64,000 bases of DNA from Acarospora socialis (GCA_025617375.2 JAMYGW020000017.1:46610-110609); one strand, 5' to 3'. Shown: positions 45,126 through 57,781, counted from the first letter of the stretch. Notes: a model not told the origin generated them from the letters alone. Numbers and translations: made by a program.

Positions 45126-46570
45126 CTTTGAATATCTTACAATTAAAAAATACAATGTTTGACACACAGAAGAATGTCTTTATCTTATTTTTAAGATAAG
45201 TTCATCAACTCATCACTATCATCAATACTGAGTAAAACAGCAGCACAATCAGTACTGATGTCAGTTTAAGTGATGTAACTATTTTTGAGTGTATCTAAGA
45301 TACAGATATTCAATATCTTCAATGAAAAATGAGAAAAGCTGTGAGTCTTTTTGACTAAACTTGGTCTTTACATTGAATTCAATCAAATAAAGTTCAAATT
45401 AATCAAGAAAAAACATTATTTGCAACAACATATTTTATGAATGCAGTCTTCAATTGAGTTAATCTCAAGCTACTTGAATTTTTAGAAAAAAGTTATCAGA
45501 AATGCAATACTGATATGAAATTGATGTTTAATGACTTCAATAAGTTCAAAAAAAATAAAGAAGAGTCTTTAGAATAATTAATGAAGAAAGAGTAAAAGAA
45601 AATGAATTTACATTCTACAACAGAGTGAATTAACAGTGAGTTATATCACAGAGTTTCAACAATTAATGATACTCATCAGATAAAACAACAAAGCACTTAT
45701 TTTACAGTACTACTGAGATTTAAGAGAACTCATCAAGAACAAAATAAGCAGAATGAAATTATCAGATAATCTTCAAAAAATGATTAATTTATTCATATAC
45801 ATTGATAGTTATCAATGAAAGCATTAGATAAAGCACAAAGAATATTAAGTGTTATTTATATATAAATGAAGAAGAAAGTCTACTCAAATATGCTTAAGAG
45901 ATGATTCTATAAATCTCAATATGATTAAAAAATATCATTAAAAATAATAAAAAACTAAATAAACACAGTATAAATGTCAATCAAAGTAATTCAGTAAGGC
46001 TTAAGCTCACAGAAAAGATACATAACTGTGTTACAACTGCAGAAAATTCAGACATCTTACTCAAAATGCAATAAGATCTTAAATAAATAGAAGAAATATT
46101 GCAATTATGACAGTCAAAACAAAAGTGAAGAACACATCTGAAGTGCATATTAGTTTGAGTTAAACAGTTTGTTATAACAATATGTGCTGTGTATACATGA
46201 ACAGCAAAGACAGAGTCAGATGATATTTTCAGAAGTTTAAAAAAAGACAAGACAGATGCAACAAATTGATTTATGAGAAAGAATTAGTTTTATCAAGAAA
46301 GAGAATCTTGAAGATAACATTAAAAAAATTGATGATTGTGAATTTCAGATTGATGAATCATGAATATTTTTTAACAACAACATATGCACAAAAAAAAGTT
46401 TAAACAATGCTGAGACAGAATTTTTGAAGAAATACTGAACTCAGATCAATAAAGATATATATATTTGAAGAAAAGCAACACAATACAGCAACAAGATACT
46501 GAAAAAAGAGCTTTAAAAACCTGTGAGCTCAAGAACAGAAAGTAAGAATATGTAAGAAATTTGACAATTT

Positions 46571-46798
46571 AGTTGAGAGGTAAAAGAATACTTGTGTTAT
46601 ACTATCTATCTAGTGAAACATACACTGTCAAAGTTGACTGCAGTTAACTTGAGTGAATTATCTTGATCATGATCAACATAAGTTGTGTAAACTGTTGATT
46701 CACATACTCTGCTCTGCAGAGTATATGAGTGTTAATAACTTCTGACACTAGTTCTAACTAAGACAATGATTGCAGCTAGAACATTACACTTCTCAACA
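46571..46798 (-). mobile_element. Solo LTR, copia family E
   Basis: 228 bp, inverted relative to the family E LTR at 55691. It ends CACTTCTCAACA on the plus strand, with duplication AATTT at 46566-46570 and 46799-46803. The first base pair of the left end seems mutated (AG for TG). Inserted in the Gag region of G2. Confidence 0.8.
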
Positions 46799-47734
46799 AA
46801 TTTAATGAGAGATATGTAAAAAGTTATCAATGATGAATCAATGTCAAGATTTCTTGTATAAAAGTGTTACAATTGTGCGCTACACAATCTGCACATTCAC
46901 TTATACATTCACTTAGAATTTGACCTCACAGTCAGGTGAGTCTTTTGCCTTAGTGGTCAAGATTCTATAATACAAAGACAAAGAGTCACAAAATTAAAAT
47001 ATGCTTATCTGAAGAATATATCACACAGAATAAAGACAGATAAATCTTCAGCAAAAAGTATATATCATTTGAATATCTGCAAAGAATAAAAGCTCTTAAG
47101 AGTCAGTTGCAGATGAAATATAATCAGTATAAATCAAGATTACACTTTAAGAAACACATTGAGCAACAGAATTTAAAGTATGTGAATTTTATAGCAGAAA
47201 GAAAATCTCAATGATTTTAAGAACTTTGAAGATGAACTGATATCAAGAATGAGTTTAAAAAAATGAAAAACTTTCTCAATAAAACTAAAGAACAAAAAGT
47301 TAGCAGTTTTTCAAAAAGAAGACAATAACAAGCAAATATGAATTATTATTGAAATTAATGAACATCAGATCAACACATTGATGAATTTTAATGCAGACAG
47401 CAACATTCTCAAATGTGAAATAGTTAATATGCTGAGATTGAAGATACAGTGAACACATTGTTCATTCAACATATAAATGACAAATAATATCATCAAAAGA
47501 ATCAAGAAAAAAGTCTATGTGAAAGTTTCAGTTCTTGAAAATTCACAAGAAATAACATTCAATGTTATAAAATCAATGAAATATAATGCAATACTAGAGA
47601 TGTCTTGATTATGCAGAAAGAATTCTAAAATTAATTGAGTTACCCAAAAAATTATATGCAGTTAAAGACACATACAATATTTCAGAACAACTGAAGATAA
47701 GTTTGTCAAAATATAAGTTATAAAATTACAAGAT

Positions 47735-50700
47735 ATTATTATTATTATTATTATTCTTACACTGAACTAGCTATGCTAAGCAGAACTTCTCTTCAGTTCA
47801 TATCTTAGAAAATCTAACAAGAATGAAAATCTAAGCTCATAATGTTCTTTGTATGAAAGTAGATTAGATGCAAAAGTTGAGTGAATAAGACAAAAGATAA
47901 ATGATTTCACTTTTAATCATAGAGAATGCTGATCATAAATTGAAACTGACTTAAATGACTGTCACACACAATTCATTTGACAATCTCATAAGTCAGCTCT
48001 TTGATGAACAGAAGTTGTATAAAATTTCTTTTTCTTTCTTTCTGAATAATAAGCAGCTGTGAACTCTTTCTGATTTCATATGTCAGCAGTACATGTTGTG
48101 AAGTCTCTGCTCTCTTATTACACAAACAGTTAACAGAGAAAATTTCAGAAATCTTAATCTTGTGAAGAAAGTAATTGTAGTCAATGCATTTCATATGAAA
48201 CTGAATCAATTTTGAACTTTCAGTCTTTCTCAGTCTCTGATGAAGCTGAAGAACTTTTTTGAAGAATGATTCAATGACTTGATTTTATCTTCTGATTTTC
48301 TCTCTCTGACTGATGTCATATTATTTTTAAGTTCATGCATTTTGTACAGTCTTCTTTAAGCTGATCTTCTCTGTCAATTTCACTGAGAAGTGAGTGACTG
48401 TCTCAATCATCATGAATTGACAGACTTTCTGCTTGATTCTTTTTCTGATGAGACTGCAGATCTTGTTTTTCATTTCTGTAAAGACTGTGTTTTTTGTATA
48501 AGTGACATAGACTAGTACTTTACTGTCTAGATATAGATCAAGAGAAAAAATGTAGATCTTAATTTTCAGAGTGCTGATTGAAGTAGTCAGATAAGTATTG
48601 ACAATCATACAAAGACATTTGAACTGAGTGATCTTGATTGCACTGACAACTTTCTTTTATGTGATGATTCTTGACAGATGTGTGTCAGACATGTACTCTA
48701 TACATCATTGCTGATCAAATAACTGTTGTGTAGATCTGTTAAGATTGTACAAAAGAAGTTTTTCAAATGAATGCTGCTATTCTGATTAGTGCTTCTGTCT
48801 GTTTGATCATCTTGTTTTGAAAGAATCTTGATATGAGTGATTCATTTGAACTTAGAGTCAAATCATATTTCTAAGATTCTTACACTTGAGAAAGAAATCA
48901 ATTCATTGTTCTGAATTCATACAACTGTCTGCATATTGAATTTGATTCTGACTCTGAAGAAATGAATCATTTTATATTTATGAGAAGCAAATTTAGCTTC
49001 ATGTTGTGTGACTCAGCTTTTACATTCTCTATGAATTCTTTTCAGTTTGATGCAGTTAATTTCAGTGAACAGACTGTTCAAAAGAATGTTGATATTATCA
49101 GTGAAGTCAATTGTCAAAATTTTCTCTTTTAATAGATTACATCACTTCAGCAGATCTGCATTGTAGAATAAAAAGAAATAGATGATAAAGAAGAGTCTTA
49201 TGAAACTTCAGTCTTCACAGAGAAGCAGTTTGTCTTTTGTTCTTGTATAATCAGTAAGATAGTTTGATTGTGAAGAAAGCTCTGAACTCATTATACAACT
49301 TAATAAAACATTTATCTTTTTCACAAGTTGTTCAGAAGTCAAGTTGAATTCATTGTGTCAAAGATTTCTGCTATGTTCATTGATAAAAGAATGACAACAT
49401 GCTTTTTACTGCTTCAGATCATACAAATATGACTTATCAATAATTTAAGTTAAGTTTCTGTAAATTGTTCTGTTCTACATTTCATCTGACTTTCAAAAAG
49501 AAGATTGTTGTCTTCTGCAGTCTGCTTGATTTGTATGATTAACAAAGTTTTCATAATCTTTCTCATCATGTTCAGCAGAGCAATTGATCTTTACGATTTA
49601 ACTTCTTTGTAAAATTGCTTTTCTGACTTGCATGACACTATTGTATAAGTCTTCTTGTATTTTTCAGAAAGAAAGTCTAGCTTTCAGCTTGCATTGATGA
49701 AATTGACTATTGCTTAAGCAAACTTGAGTCTCATTACTTTAAGAAAACAATATGAGATGCTGTCTGATTCTGAAGCATTGTGAGACACTTTTTGTACAAA
49801 GAATTGCAGAAATCTTCTCAACATTAGTTGAGTCAGAGATGAATATAGACTAAATAAAGATTTTCAAATCAATGAATCTGTTCTTCTGTGAAAATCAGAA
49901 CACTTTGACATTCAAAATATTCTGAAGATTGACTGTCATCTTAAAATAAAATTTTCTCTTGAAGATCTCAGCTTTTTCATTTAGAGTGTGAACTTCTTTA
50001 TGTGTTGTACAAATTGAAAAAACTGTTGCTGCAGAGTTTGAATCTTCTTTTTTCATTTTGATCAAGATTCAAAGCTCATTTTTCTTTGCTGTCTCACTGA
50101 TCACATTGTGAAAGTGTATGATTTTTGCTTTTGTGATCAGATCTTTCTTAATTTTGTCTTTTATCTTGACTAACTCTCATGTTTTTTTCATACAAATCAT
50201 TTTTGCTTGTCATCTTATTCTTCTTTTTTGTCTGACTGTCTTATCAATTGCATCTGTTCATCAGATTTCTTCTTGATTTGAGAAACTTGTGCATAGAAAC
50301 TGAGTTGCTGACTAATGTCTCAATGAAGTTGACAAGATACTTCATATATTGTATGATCTCAGTTCTTGTTGACAGATTTTAATTTGTCTGAAGATGTAGA
50401 GTTTCAGTTAGTATAACTTCTTGATTCATCTTCTTTCAGCATTTCATCTTGCTTTGAGTAATTTGTACAATCTCAAGATTGAAAATTACTGAAATTGAAA
50501 GATGATCTGAGTCATAATTCATGTTCTTTTTAATAAAGCATTCTTTCAGCTGATTTGCAAAAATCTAACTGACAAAGATCAGATTTATTGTGCTGAAGAT
50601 TTTTCAGACATGTTAAGTAGAGATTTCTGATGTGATCAATAAAGAAAGATTGTATAATGTAATTATTTCAGCAAGAACTTCTTTCATGTTGTGAATGCTT

Positions 50701-52630
50701 GAGTTGAAAAATTCACTTCATAGTGAATAATGTAGATTGAAGTTCTCTAGAACTATGTGTTCATTCTTTCTTTGTATGAATGTTGACAGAAGAAAAATAG
50801 AAAAAAGATAATCAGTGTTTGTGTGACTTTCTGAAGACTGTAAGTAAATGTTGTATATTCAGAGAGTTCTGCTGTTTGTACAAAGACAGAGTATGCATAA
50901 GTTAGAAATGAAAAAGTTCACTGATCAGATGCTGAAATCAAGTCTTTTGTTAATCAGAAAGCAACTTCATCATGAAATCAAATCATGCTGTAAGATGAAA
51001 GAAGTGATCTTGAAGCTGTAAAATGTTAATGTAAAAGAATTTGATCAGAATTTCTGAATTATCAGAATATCATACAATCAGATTGTCTTGTCAGTCAGAA
51101 GAAAAATTATTATCTTGTTCTTGCTTTTCTGCATATTATATTGTAGAATGAACAGCTTATTCATCAGTTTGTAACTGAGAGAGTATTTCTGTGATTGTGA
51201 GATTTGTATGATTAACTGTCAGTGTCTTGAATGATCTTTTTCTTTTTCTTTTCAGAACTGAAAGAAAGTCATTGTCACTGACTGTCATGACTGAGCTTAA
51301 GAACTGAAAAATGAAACTGACATCTTCATGAAAGAATGTTCTGAATGAAATGTTCAGCAGAATTCTGAAAAAAAGATCTTTGATTGAAATCTGAAAACAT
51401 GTGAATCATATAAGATAGACTTGTATTACTTTCTTCACTTTCTTCACTCTTTCTGAACAATGTCTAACTTATATAAAATGATCTTTGTTTTTCTTTTTGC
51501 ATGATGCACATCAGATCTTCAGAGAATTCTTCTTTTTGATGCAATTCTCAATTATATGACTCAATGCTGCATAGAAGTCACATTATATAATTTTTTTGCA
51601 GTGCTTAACTGTGTGATTCTTGTACTGCTGATATTTAAAGCATTAAGTGACAATGTAGTTCTCAGAGAAGATCTCACAATCATGAAACTCAGAGTCAAGA
51701 AGAAGATCATTTTGCAGAAGATAGTTTGTCTGCTCAGCTTTTGTTATTTTGATGTGAAGTGATTCAAAAAAATGTTCTTGTATGATTGTCTTCTTGAATC
51801 ATTTTATTCATAGAATCTTCATTTGTTTCTTAAGTTGTGAGTTTTGCATGTAAAGAATCTCTATTGTCTTAGCTTGATTCTTGTTGTTTATGAAGATGAT
51901 TTGAATTTCATGAGTCATGATGATGTATTTCTGCTGCTTGATTGTGATGTTGAGTTCAAAGATTTGTACAATTTTCTTTCTCTTTTCTCACATCATCTTG
52001 TTCTTTTTCTTCCCAAAGATGAAAATCATATCATCACTGAACAGACATCTTGCAGTCATCACTATTTCTGAGATTTCTATCTTTTTTTGTATCTCTTGTA
52101 CAATGTTCTATTCTGTTCTTGTTCTTTGTATTTCTGTTTCTGTTTCTGATTTGATCATTATTTTCTGATATCTTCTCTGAAACACTGATAGAACTTTTGT
52201 TTCAAGATTCTTGAGACTGACTGCTGCTGCTGAGTATGTTTGTGAAGATGTAAAGACTTTGATGAGATCTCATACAATACTTGTAAGATTCTTAATTTGC
52301 TTCTTGATCTTCTGAAAATCAGTATTCAAAGTGTTATTCTTTTCTTTCTGCATCATGATTTTGATCATTTTTCAGATCTCTTTTATCTTAGTTGAATAGT
52401 TACTGATTCATATGAAACAGTCTAGAGAGCTGATTGTCTCTAAGAGACTTTGAGAGTGGTGAGAAAGATGAACTTTTTGCTTGAGTGAGATTTCACTACA
52501 ACACATTTCTTCTGTTTCTTCATCATCTTTCATCATTGTATGATCTCTCTTATGGGTTTGTATGATTGAATGATCCTTGAATATTATTAAATGTGTTGAA
52601 GAAAAAGATGTGTTCTTGTTTAATATTAGA
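47735..52630 (-). mobile_element. Tad1-like LINE inserted in G2
   Basis: Minus strand. The 3' end is marked by (ATT)n at 47735-47755, i.e. an (AAT)n tail on the coding strand. The tail-proximal C-terminal Cys/His domain reads NCLCNKRAETSQHVLLTYE (about 48080-48140). RT motifs upstream: IDFTDNINILLN for the FADD box near 49090, and KYKMIHFFRVRIKFNMQTVV with ISFSSVRILEI near 48900. G2 RT sequence resumes at about 52630. CpG is absent, and stops are mostly TGA. The 5' part 50000-52600 is too degraded to place the endonuclease with confidence. Confidence 0.7.
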
Positions 52631-52639
52631 TGTCTTGCA

Positions 52640-53955
52640 TAAAATTATTAAGATCATCAGCAGAATACTTAATTCTGTTTGTATTAAAGAAAAATGACAA
52701 CAAATGACTATGTGTTGATTACAGACAACTCATTGAGATAACTTACTGAAACAATTATTCTTTATTATTAATAGAAGAGTTGCAAGATCAATTAGACAAG
52801 ACTAAGTGATTCACAAACTTAGATCTTAAGAAGATCTATTACTGAGTAAAAATGAAGAAGAACAAAGAATGAAAAATAACATTCTAAACAAGATACAGAC
52901 ACTATAAGTACACAGTCATGCTGTTTGAACTAAAGAATACTTCAGTCATCTTTCAAAGCTTGATCAATAACACATTAAGAGAATATCTCAATGATTTCAT
53001 AATCACATATCTTAATAACATTCTGATATATTCAGAAAATTTTAAGAAGTACTGTGAACATGTACACAAAATATTAATAAGACTCAATGAGAAAGCTCTG
53101 TACATGAAAAAGTTAAAAAGCAGATTCAAGATCAAGAAAACTAAGTTTCTAGACTATGTAATTTGATTTGAACAAATTAAGAAATCTTTAAAGAAAACAA
53201 AAGCAGTCAAAAACTAATTAACATTAAAGTGAATCAAGAAAGTACAGATTTTTCTGAAATTGATGAACTATTATTGAAAGTTTGTATCAAACTATGTGAA
53301 GATTGCAGAATCACTAATGTATTTGATATGCAAAAGTGAAAAATAACACTGAGAAAAGAATCAAGAAAATGCATTTCACACATTAAAGAAAAGTCTTAGT
53401 GAAACAGTGCACCTGAGAATACTCAGTTCAGCATGCAAGAAAATACTGAAAATTAATGCTTTAGATTTTACAGTAAATGCATGTTTATATTAGATTAAAG
53501 ATGAACAACAAAAATTCATAACATATTGTTGAAATTAGAAGACTCTTTAGAAGTTCAACTCTATTCAGTCTAGTGTTGAAATCTTCTGTGTCATGTGATA
53601 TTGCTTAGTCATCATGCACAAAAGTTATTCTTTGTGTATTCTAGTCATCTAGATAATCAAGACATCTAATATTAAGCAATAGAAATGTTTCAAAATTCAA
53701 CACATATTAATTCAGAAAACTATCAAAAAAAAATATAAGATTCATGACAAGAAACTTCTTGCAATAGTGAAAGCACTGCAAAAATGAAAATCTTATCTTA
53801 CAAAAACAAGCAAATCAATTCAGATCTATACAGATCACAAAAATCTAAGAGACTTTACAATCACAAAACAACTCAATCAACAACAGATTTATTGAACAGA
53901 GCAGTTGGCAGATTATGAATTACGGATTTATTATAAAAGAATAACAAGAGTAAAG
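52640..53955 (+). pseudogene. pol: G2 reverse transcriptase and RNase H segment
   Basis: RT: LINNTLREYLNDFIITYLNN followed by ILIYSENFKKYCEHVHKI at 52960-53070, with the YLDD box changed to YLNN as in G1. RNase H is split by a 176-bp solo LTR: ...KFITY before it and SENYQKKKYKIHDKKLLAIV-type text after it (53708 onward). All stops fit TGG-to-TGA. Confidence 0.8.
53527..53702. mobile_element. Solo LTR of family C
   Basis: 176 bp with inverted ends TGTTGAAATT...AAATTCAACA and a perfect duplication CATAT at 53522-53526 and 53703-53707. It splits the G2 RNase H. Related fragments lie at 17200-17400 and 62385-62460. Orientation not decided. Confidence 0.88.
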
Positions 53956-54825
53956 AAACTGTTGAAATGGTTGATGTTATTGTTATTAAACTAAATGCTA
54001 TGTGCATTTTCTATGTGATACACTAAGACAAGCAAGCAGCTTGACTCAATTTTTAACACACTTTCTGAGTCTAGACATCATCACTGTTGTTATCAAAAGA
54101 GGTAAGAAAGGTAAAAACAGACTAATGATAGTCTTATTGATGTATCATTCATCAGCATTTGTTCATCAGTGTATCATTTGTCAGCATTATTCACTAGAGT
54201 ATATTCTTCAGTGTCATTTACCACATTGTTCACTGATGTCTGTTCACTGCATTATTCACTAACTAAAAAGTATGTGTCACAGTCTCAGCAGAGCTTACAT
54301 GAACTTTCATAGAATGTTACTGTCTCAGCAGAACTTATGTGAACTTTTGAGTGTTTGTTCTTATTTCATTTTGTAACACTCTGTTGAGTCAAGGGCAACA
54401 AGATTTGTTTTGTTTTGTAACTGTAATTGAGTCAAGAGCAACAAGATTTGTTCTGTTTTGTAATCATAGATGTGTCAAGAGCAGTAAGGCAGTGAGATAA
54501 AAGAACATCAAAGATATGTGTCACAGTCTCAGCAAAGCTTATGTGAACTTCTGTAGAGAGAATGTCAACAAGATATGTGTCTGAATAGATCTTGACTTTG
54601 TGATTCTACTACATAGAGACTTTCATGTCTGACTGCAAGACTGTCATGTCTTTGCATCTAGAACAGCAACAGCAAGATAGATAGAATGATAGCTAGGGCA
54701 TCTTGTAGTCTTGAATGATAGAACTTATCATAGTCTACTAATGAAACAACAAACAAGCTGATTTGGGTGTGGATTACATGGAATTTGGGCTCATAACCTG
54801 TTGAAATGGTTGATGTTGTTGTTAT

Positions 54826-55149
54826 TGTTAGAAATATAACTCATGATAGCTTTGGCTAAGTGTGGTGCCCACTTTTGACAGGTTATGAGCCCAAGTTAGT
54901 GCAGTGGTTAGTCAAGGGACTTGCATAAAAATTTGGCTTGGGTTCGCCCCCTACTTCCCTATTGGCCGCTCAAGGTGTGGAGAGTAAGTTCAAAGGTTGC
55001 AGGTTTGACACACATTGTGCACACAAGTCCTGTCTGCACAAAGCTGAATCTCAGCGACATAAGTGCATTGCCGGCGATCACGGGTTAGGCGAAGTGTTAG
55101 AAATATAACCCACGATAGCTTTGGCTAAGTGTGGTGCCCACTTTTGACA
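54826..55149 (+). mobile_element. Miniature LTR element (SMART-like), 324 bp, 55-bp LTRs
   Basis: LTRs 54826-54880 and 55095-55149 (TGTTAGAAATATAAC...CACTTTTGACA), 55 bp each with only two differences (one CpC, one CpG transition). Perfect duplication GTTAT at 54821-54825 and 55150-55154, lying inside the LTR of the TRIM. The half-tRNA primer site GGTTATGAGCCC follows the first LTR. The interior has an A-box-like TTAGTGCAGTGGTTAG and a B-box-like GGGTTCGCCCCC about 40 nt downstream (54893-54955). CpG and GG/CC are intact. Confidence 0.9.
54893..54962 (+). other. tRNA-like core with A-box and B-box motifs
   Basis: AAGTTAGTGCAGTGGTTAGT, then AAGGGACTTGCAT and TGGGTTCGCCCCCTA. The T-arm does not pair well and no discriminator/CCA-compatible acceptor stem is evident, so this is not called a tRNA gene. 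SINE-like Pol III promoter is the alternative reading. Confidence 0.4.
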
Positions 55150-55231
55150 GTTATTAAACTAAATGCTGTGTGCATTTTCTATGTAATACACTAAGACAGG
55201 CAAGCAACTAGGCTCAATCTTCAACAGAAAC

Positions 55232-55690
55232 AAACATTTTGAGTAGATAATCTGATCATGAAGATGTACAGATGATACATGCTGAAATTCTCAGTGAAGA
55301 TAACAAAGAAATTCTCACAAAAAACTTAACAACAATGTACAAGATGAAGCAGACTTTTTTGATGAACAAAGAATTCATCAAGATATATCACTACAATAAA
55401 GTCAAAAAACACTTGAAAATTAAATACACAGAAGATCTTGTGTAAAGAAAATACAACATTAGCAATTTTAGAAATCAAATCATCAAGATAATCACTGTGT
55501 GCAACTTAGGTCAAAGAAATAAAATTAATCAAAACAAACAGTACAACAGAATAACACAATTAAGTGCATCAGATACATCATGAAAGTCAGTTATTCTGAA
55601 CTTCATTACAAAGCTATCATCATCAAAAGATTCAGCATAAGAAATAAGATTTGATAGCATATTAATCATAGTAAACAGATTGATCAAATA
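55232..55690 (+). pseudogene. pol: G2 integrase fragment
   Basis: Matches the G1 region 36780-37215 in order (HH..CC zinc-binding start, then the segment corresponding to SFDDDN-type antisense text). It stops abruptly where the copia LTR begins. Confidence 0.6.
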
Positions 55691-55916
55691 TGTTGAGAAG
55701 TGTGATGTTCTAGCTGCAATCATTGTCTTAGTTAGAACTAGTGTCAGAAACTGTCAACATTCATATACTCTGTGAAGCAAAGTATATGAACATTTAATCT
55801 ACACAACTTATGTCAATCATGATCAAGATAATCTGTTCAAGTTGACTGCAGTTAACTTTGACAGTGTATATTTCACTAAATAGATAGTATAGCACAAGTA
55901 TTCTTTTATCTTTCAA
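55691..55916 (+). repeat. 5' LTR of copia family E
   Basis: About 226 bp starting TGTTGAGAAGTG. It is followed by AATTATGAGCTCAGATTAGC, a mutated half-tRNA-Met primer site (ancestral GGTTATGAGCCC...). The reverse complement of this LTR is the solo copy at 46571-46798. Confidence 0.75.
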
Positions 55917-56088
55917 GAAATTATGAGCTCAGATTAGCAAGAGACTTCTTAGAGAAAGTGCATACTTTTAGTGTCTTGACAGCTTTGTTATGAAACTCAA
56001 ATGATTGAGCAAAACAAGCACTCTTGACACTCAATACAGAGCTCAAAAGATTGAGCAAAATGAGATTCTCAGTGACTTAATACAAGAC

Positions 56089-57781
56089 TGTTATGATTAT
56101 GCCCTAGTCTATTTGCTTGCGCTGTTGCTTAGACCTTATATAACTTTCACACAATAGCTAGAGTAGAACAACAACAGACTTACACATATTCACTTGACTT
56201 AGATAGTCACAGCTCTAACTCACATACTATTTACTATATGGCATTGAGCCCAATAGATCTCTACTGAGAACTTAACTTCTCATTGTGAGTATTGCACTCC
56301 TGACAAATGGTAGCACCAATGGTTCAATTTCATACCTTCACATCCTCATAAACCTTCTTATCCACCTCAGCATTCAACCCTTTCACTAGACTCATCAAAC
56401 ACCTTCATTATGACCTTCTACAACAACAACAATAGTCAGTATGATATCTATGTCATTAACAGTCACTTCACATACAACCCATACTATGATGGCTACTATA
56501 ATAACTACACCACACCTTTGCAAGCAGGCACGCCGACCAGTTATGCTCAAGATACTACACAAACCTCATCTATTTGTGAGTCTCCTAAGCCCACATCAAT
56601 GTCATTCTAACTAAGTGACAATGACATCAAGACTATTGCAAAACAAGCAGTTGACAAGGTCTTTCATTGATTCAACAACCTACATTGTCAATTCAAGCCT
56701 ATAGAGCATACATCTATGCCTGAGTCTCTCACTGAACCTTCATGTTAGTCTATATTAATGATCTCAATGCAGTCTATTCAGACACTCATTCAGACCACTA
56801 CATCTATGTCACTTCATATCAATATAGTTGTTGTCAAATTCTTCACCAATCATGTCATTGAGTTCTTCACCAATCACATCACCAAATTCTTCATCAAGCA
56901 AATCACTGTTGCTCAAGACACATACACACATATGCAGTATCAACAAGTCTGATTCAGACTAAATTCACAGCAAATTCAGCTTCTACCACCTGACACATGT
57001 CACACATGCATACAGCTTGTTTTGTCTTCAATTCTGGTGGAAAACACTGCAAATTTGTCACTATACAAATTCATCATATTCTATGAATCAACCTCCTCAA
57101 TTTTGACCTTCAAACCCACCATATAATCCAGCAATGATGTTGAATTCATCACAAAATCAGTCTTCATACCATTATGAACAAGACCTACAGCAACTGCATG
57201 AACTGTGAAATCATCTTAATCACTATGCTTCAGCCACCATACAAAATGAGTCTGTCAACAAGTCATGAGTCTACAACACCACCACCAATGATACAGAGGA
57301 CATCGCCAACAAGGTCTATGAGGCTTGCTATTATGATTCACCTAATGATGCATACAAATCAGTCACAAAATGCTCTTACTGTCAATTCCACTTCAATTCA
57401 TACAACAAGCTCACAGAGCATATGCAAAGAGAAGAACATGAGGCTTAGGAATTCACATAGTAGTTAGTATGGGGTTCTCAAATCGCTGTGGTATTTGCTT
57501 TGGTGAATAGGTATTTGTGAGTTTTGCAATGGGGGCATTGCATTTTTGTCTCGTGTGGGCGTATTGTTATGGTTATGCCCTAGCCTATTCACTTGTGCTG
57601 TCACTTAGACCTTATATAACTTCCACACAATAGCTAGAGTAGAACAACAACAGACTTACACATATCCACTTGACTTAGATAGCCACAGCTCTAACTCACA
57701 TACTATTTACTATATGGCATTGAGCTCAATAGATCTCTACTGAGAACTTAACTTCTTGTTGTGAGTATTGCACTTCTGACA
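56089..57781 (+). mobile_element. Non-autonomous LTR element (family A) with C2H2 finger, complete
   Basis: Two 217-bp LTRs (56089-56305, 57565-57781) and a perfect target-site duplication AAGAC at 56084-56088 and 57782-57786. The primer site TGGTAGCACC at 56308-56317 corresponds to the Ty1-type site TGGTAGCGCC complementary to the 3' end of initiator tRNA-Met. The interior is 1.26 kb with no pol. The 14 LTR substitutions fall at 11 sites, 7 CpC-type and 4 CpG-type. Confidence 0.95.
56410..57449 (+). pseudogene. Gag-like protein with C-terminal C2H2 zinc finger
   Basis: One frame from an ATG at 56410 gives MTFYNNNNSQYDIYVINSHF, TYNPYYDGYYNNYTTPLQAG and, past a TAA at 56608, LSDNDIKTIAKQAVDKVFH with TGA for Trp. 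It then passes through Ser/Thr-rich text. In a second frame the C-terminus reads DTEDIANKVYEACYYDSPND, then AYKSVTKCSYCQFHFNSYNK and LTEHMQREEHEA-stop, a C-x2-C-x12-H-x4-H zinc finger (57371-57436). The Asn/Tyr-rich N-terminus plus nucleic-acid-binding finger suggests a structural Gag-like protein; that role is inferred. Frame breaks near 56755-57170 show it is now inactive. Confidence 0.6.

Larger units (their letters stand above)
53960..55226 (-). mobile_element. TRIM-like copia family B element, minus strand
   Basis: Two 99-bp LTRs: 53960-54058 and 54799-55226, the latter 99 bp once the nested 324-bp element and its 5-bp duplication are removed. Perfect target-site duplication GAAAC at 53955-53959 and 55227-55231. 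Adjacent to the right LTR is GGGCTCATAACC, i.e. the half-tRNA-Met primer site GGTTATGAGCCC on the element strand. The first ~100 nt of its leader match those after the copia LTR at 17721, but the ~740-bp interior lacks gag and pol. Inserted in the G2 RNase H/integrase region. Confidence 0.9.

Noticed and set aside
54893-54962. Genuine tRNA gene
   Set aside because: A- and B-box-like motifs are present but the T-arm and acceptor stem do not pair; it lies inside a miniature LTR element.
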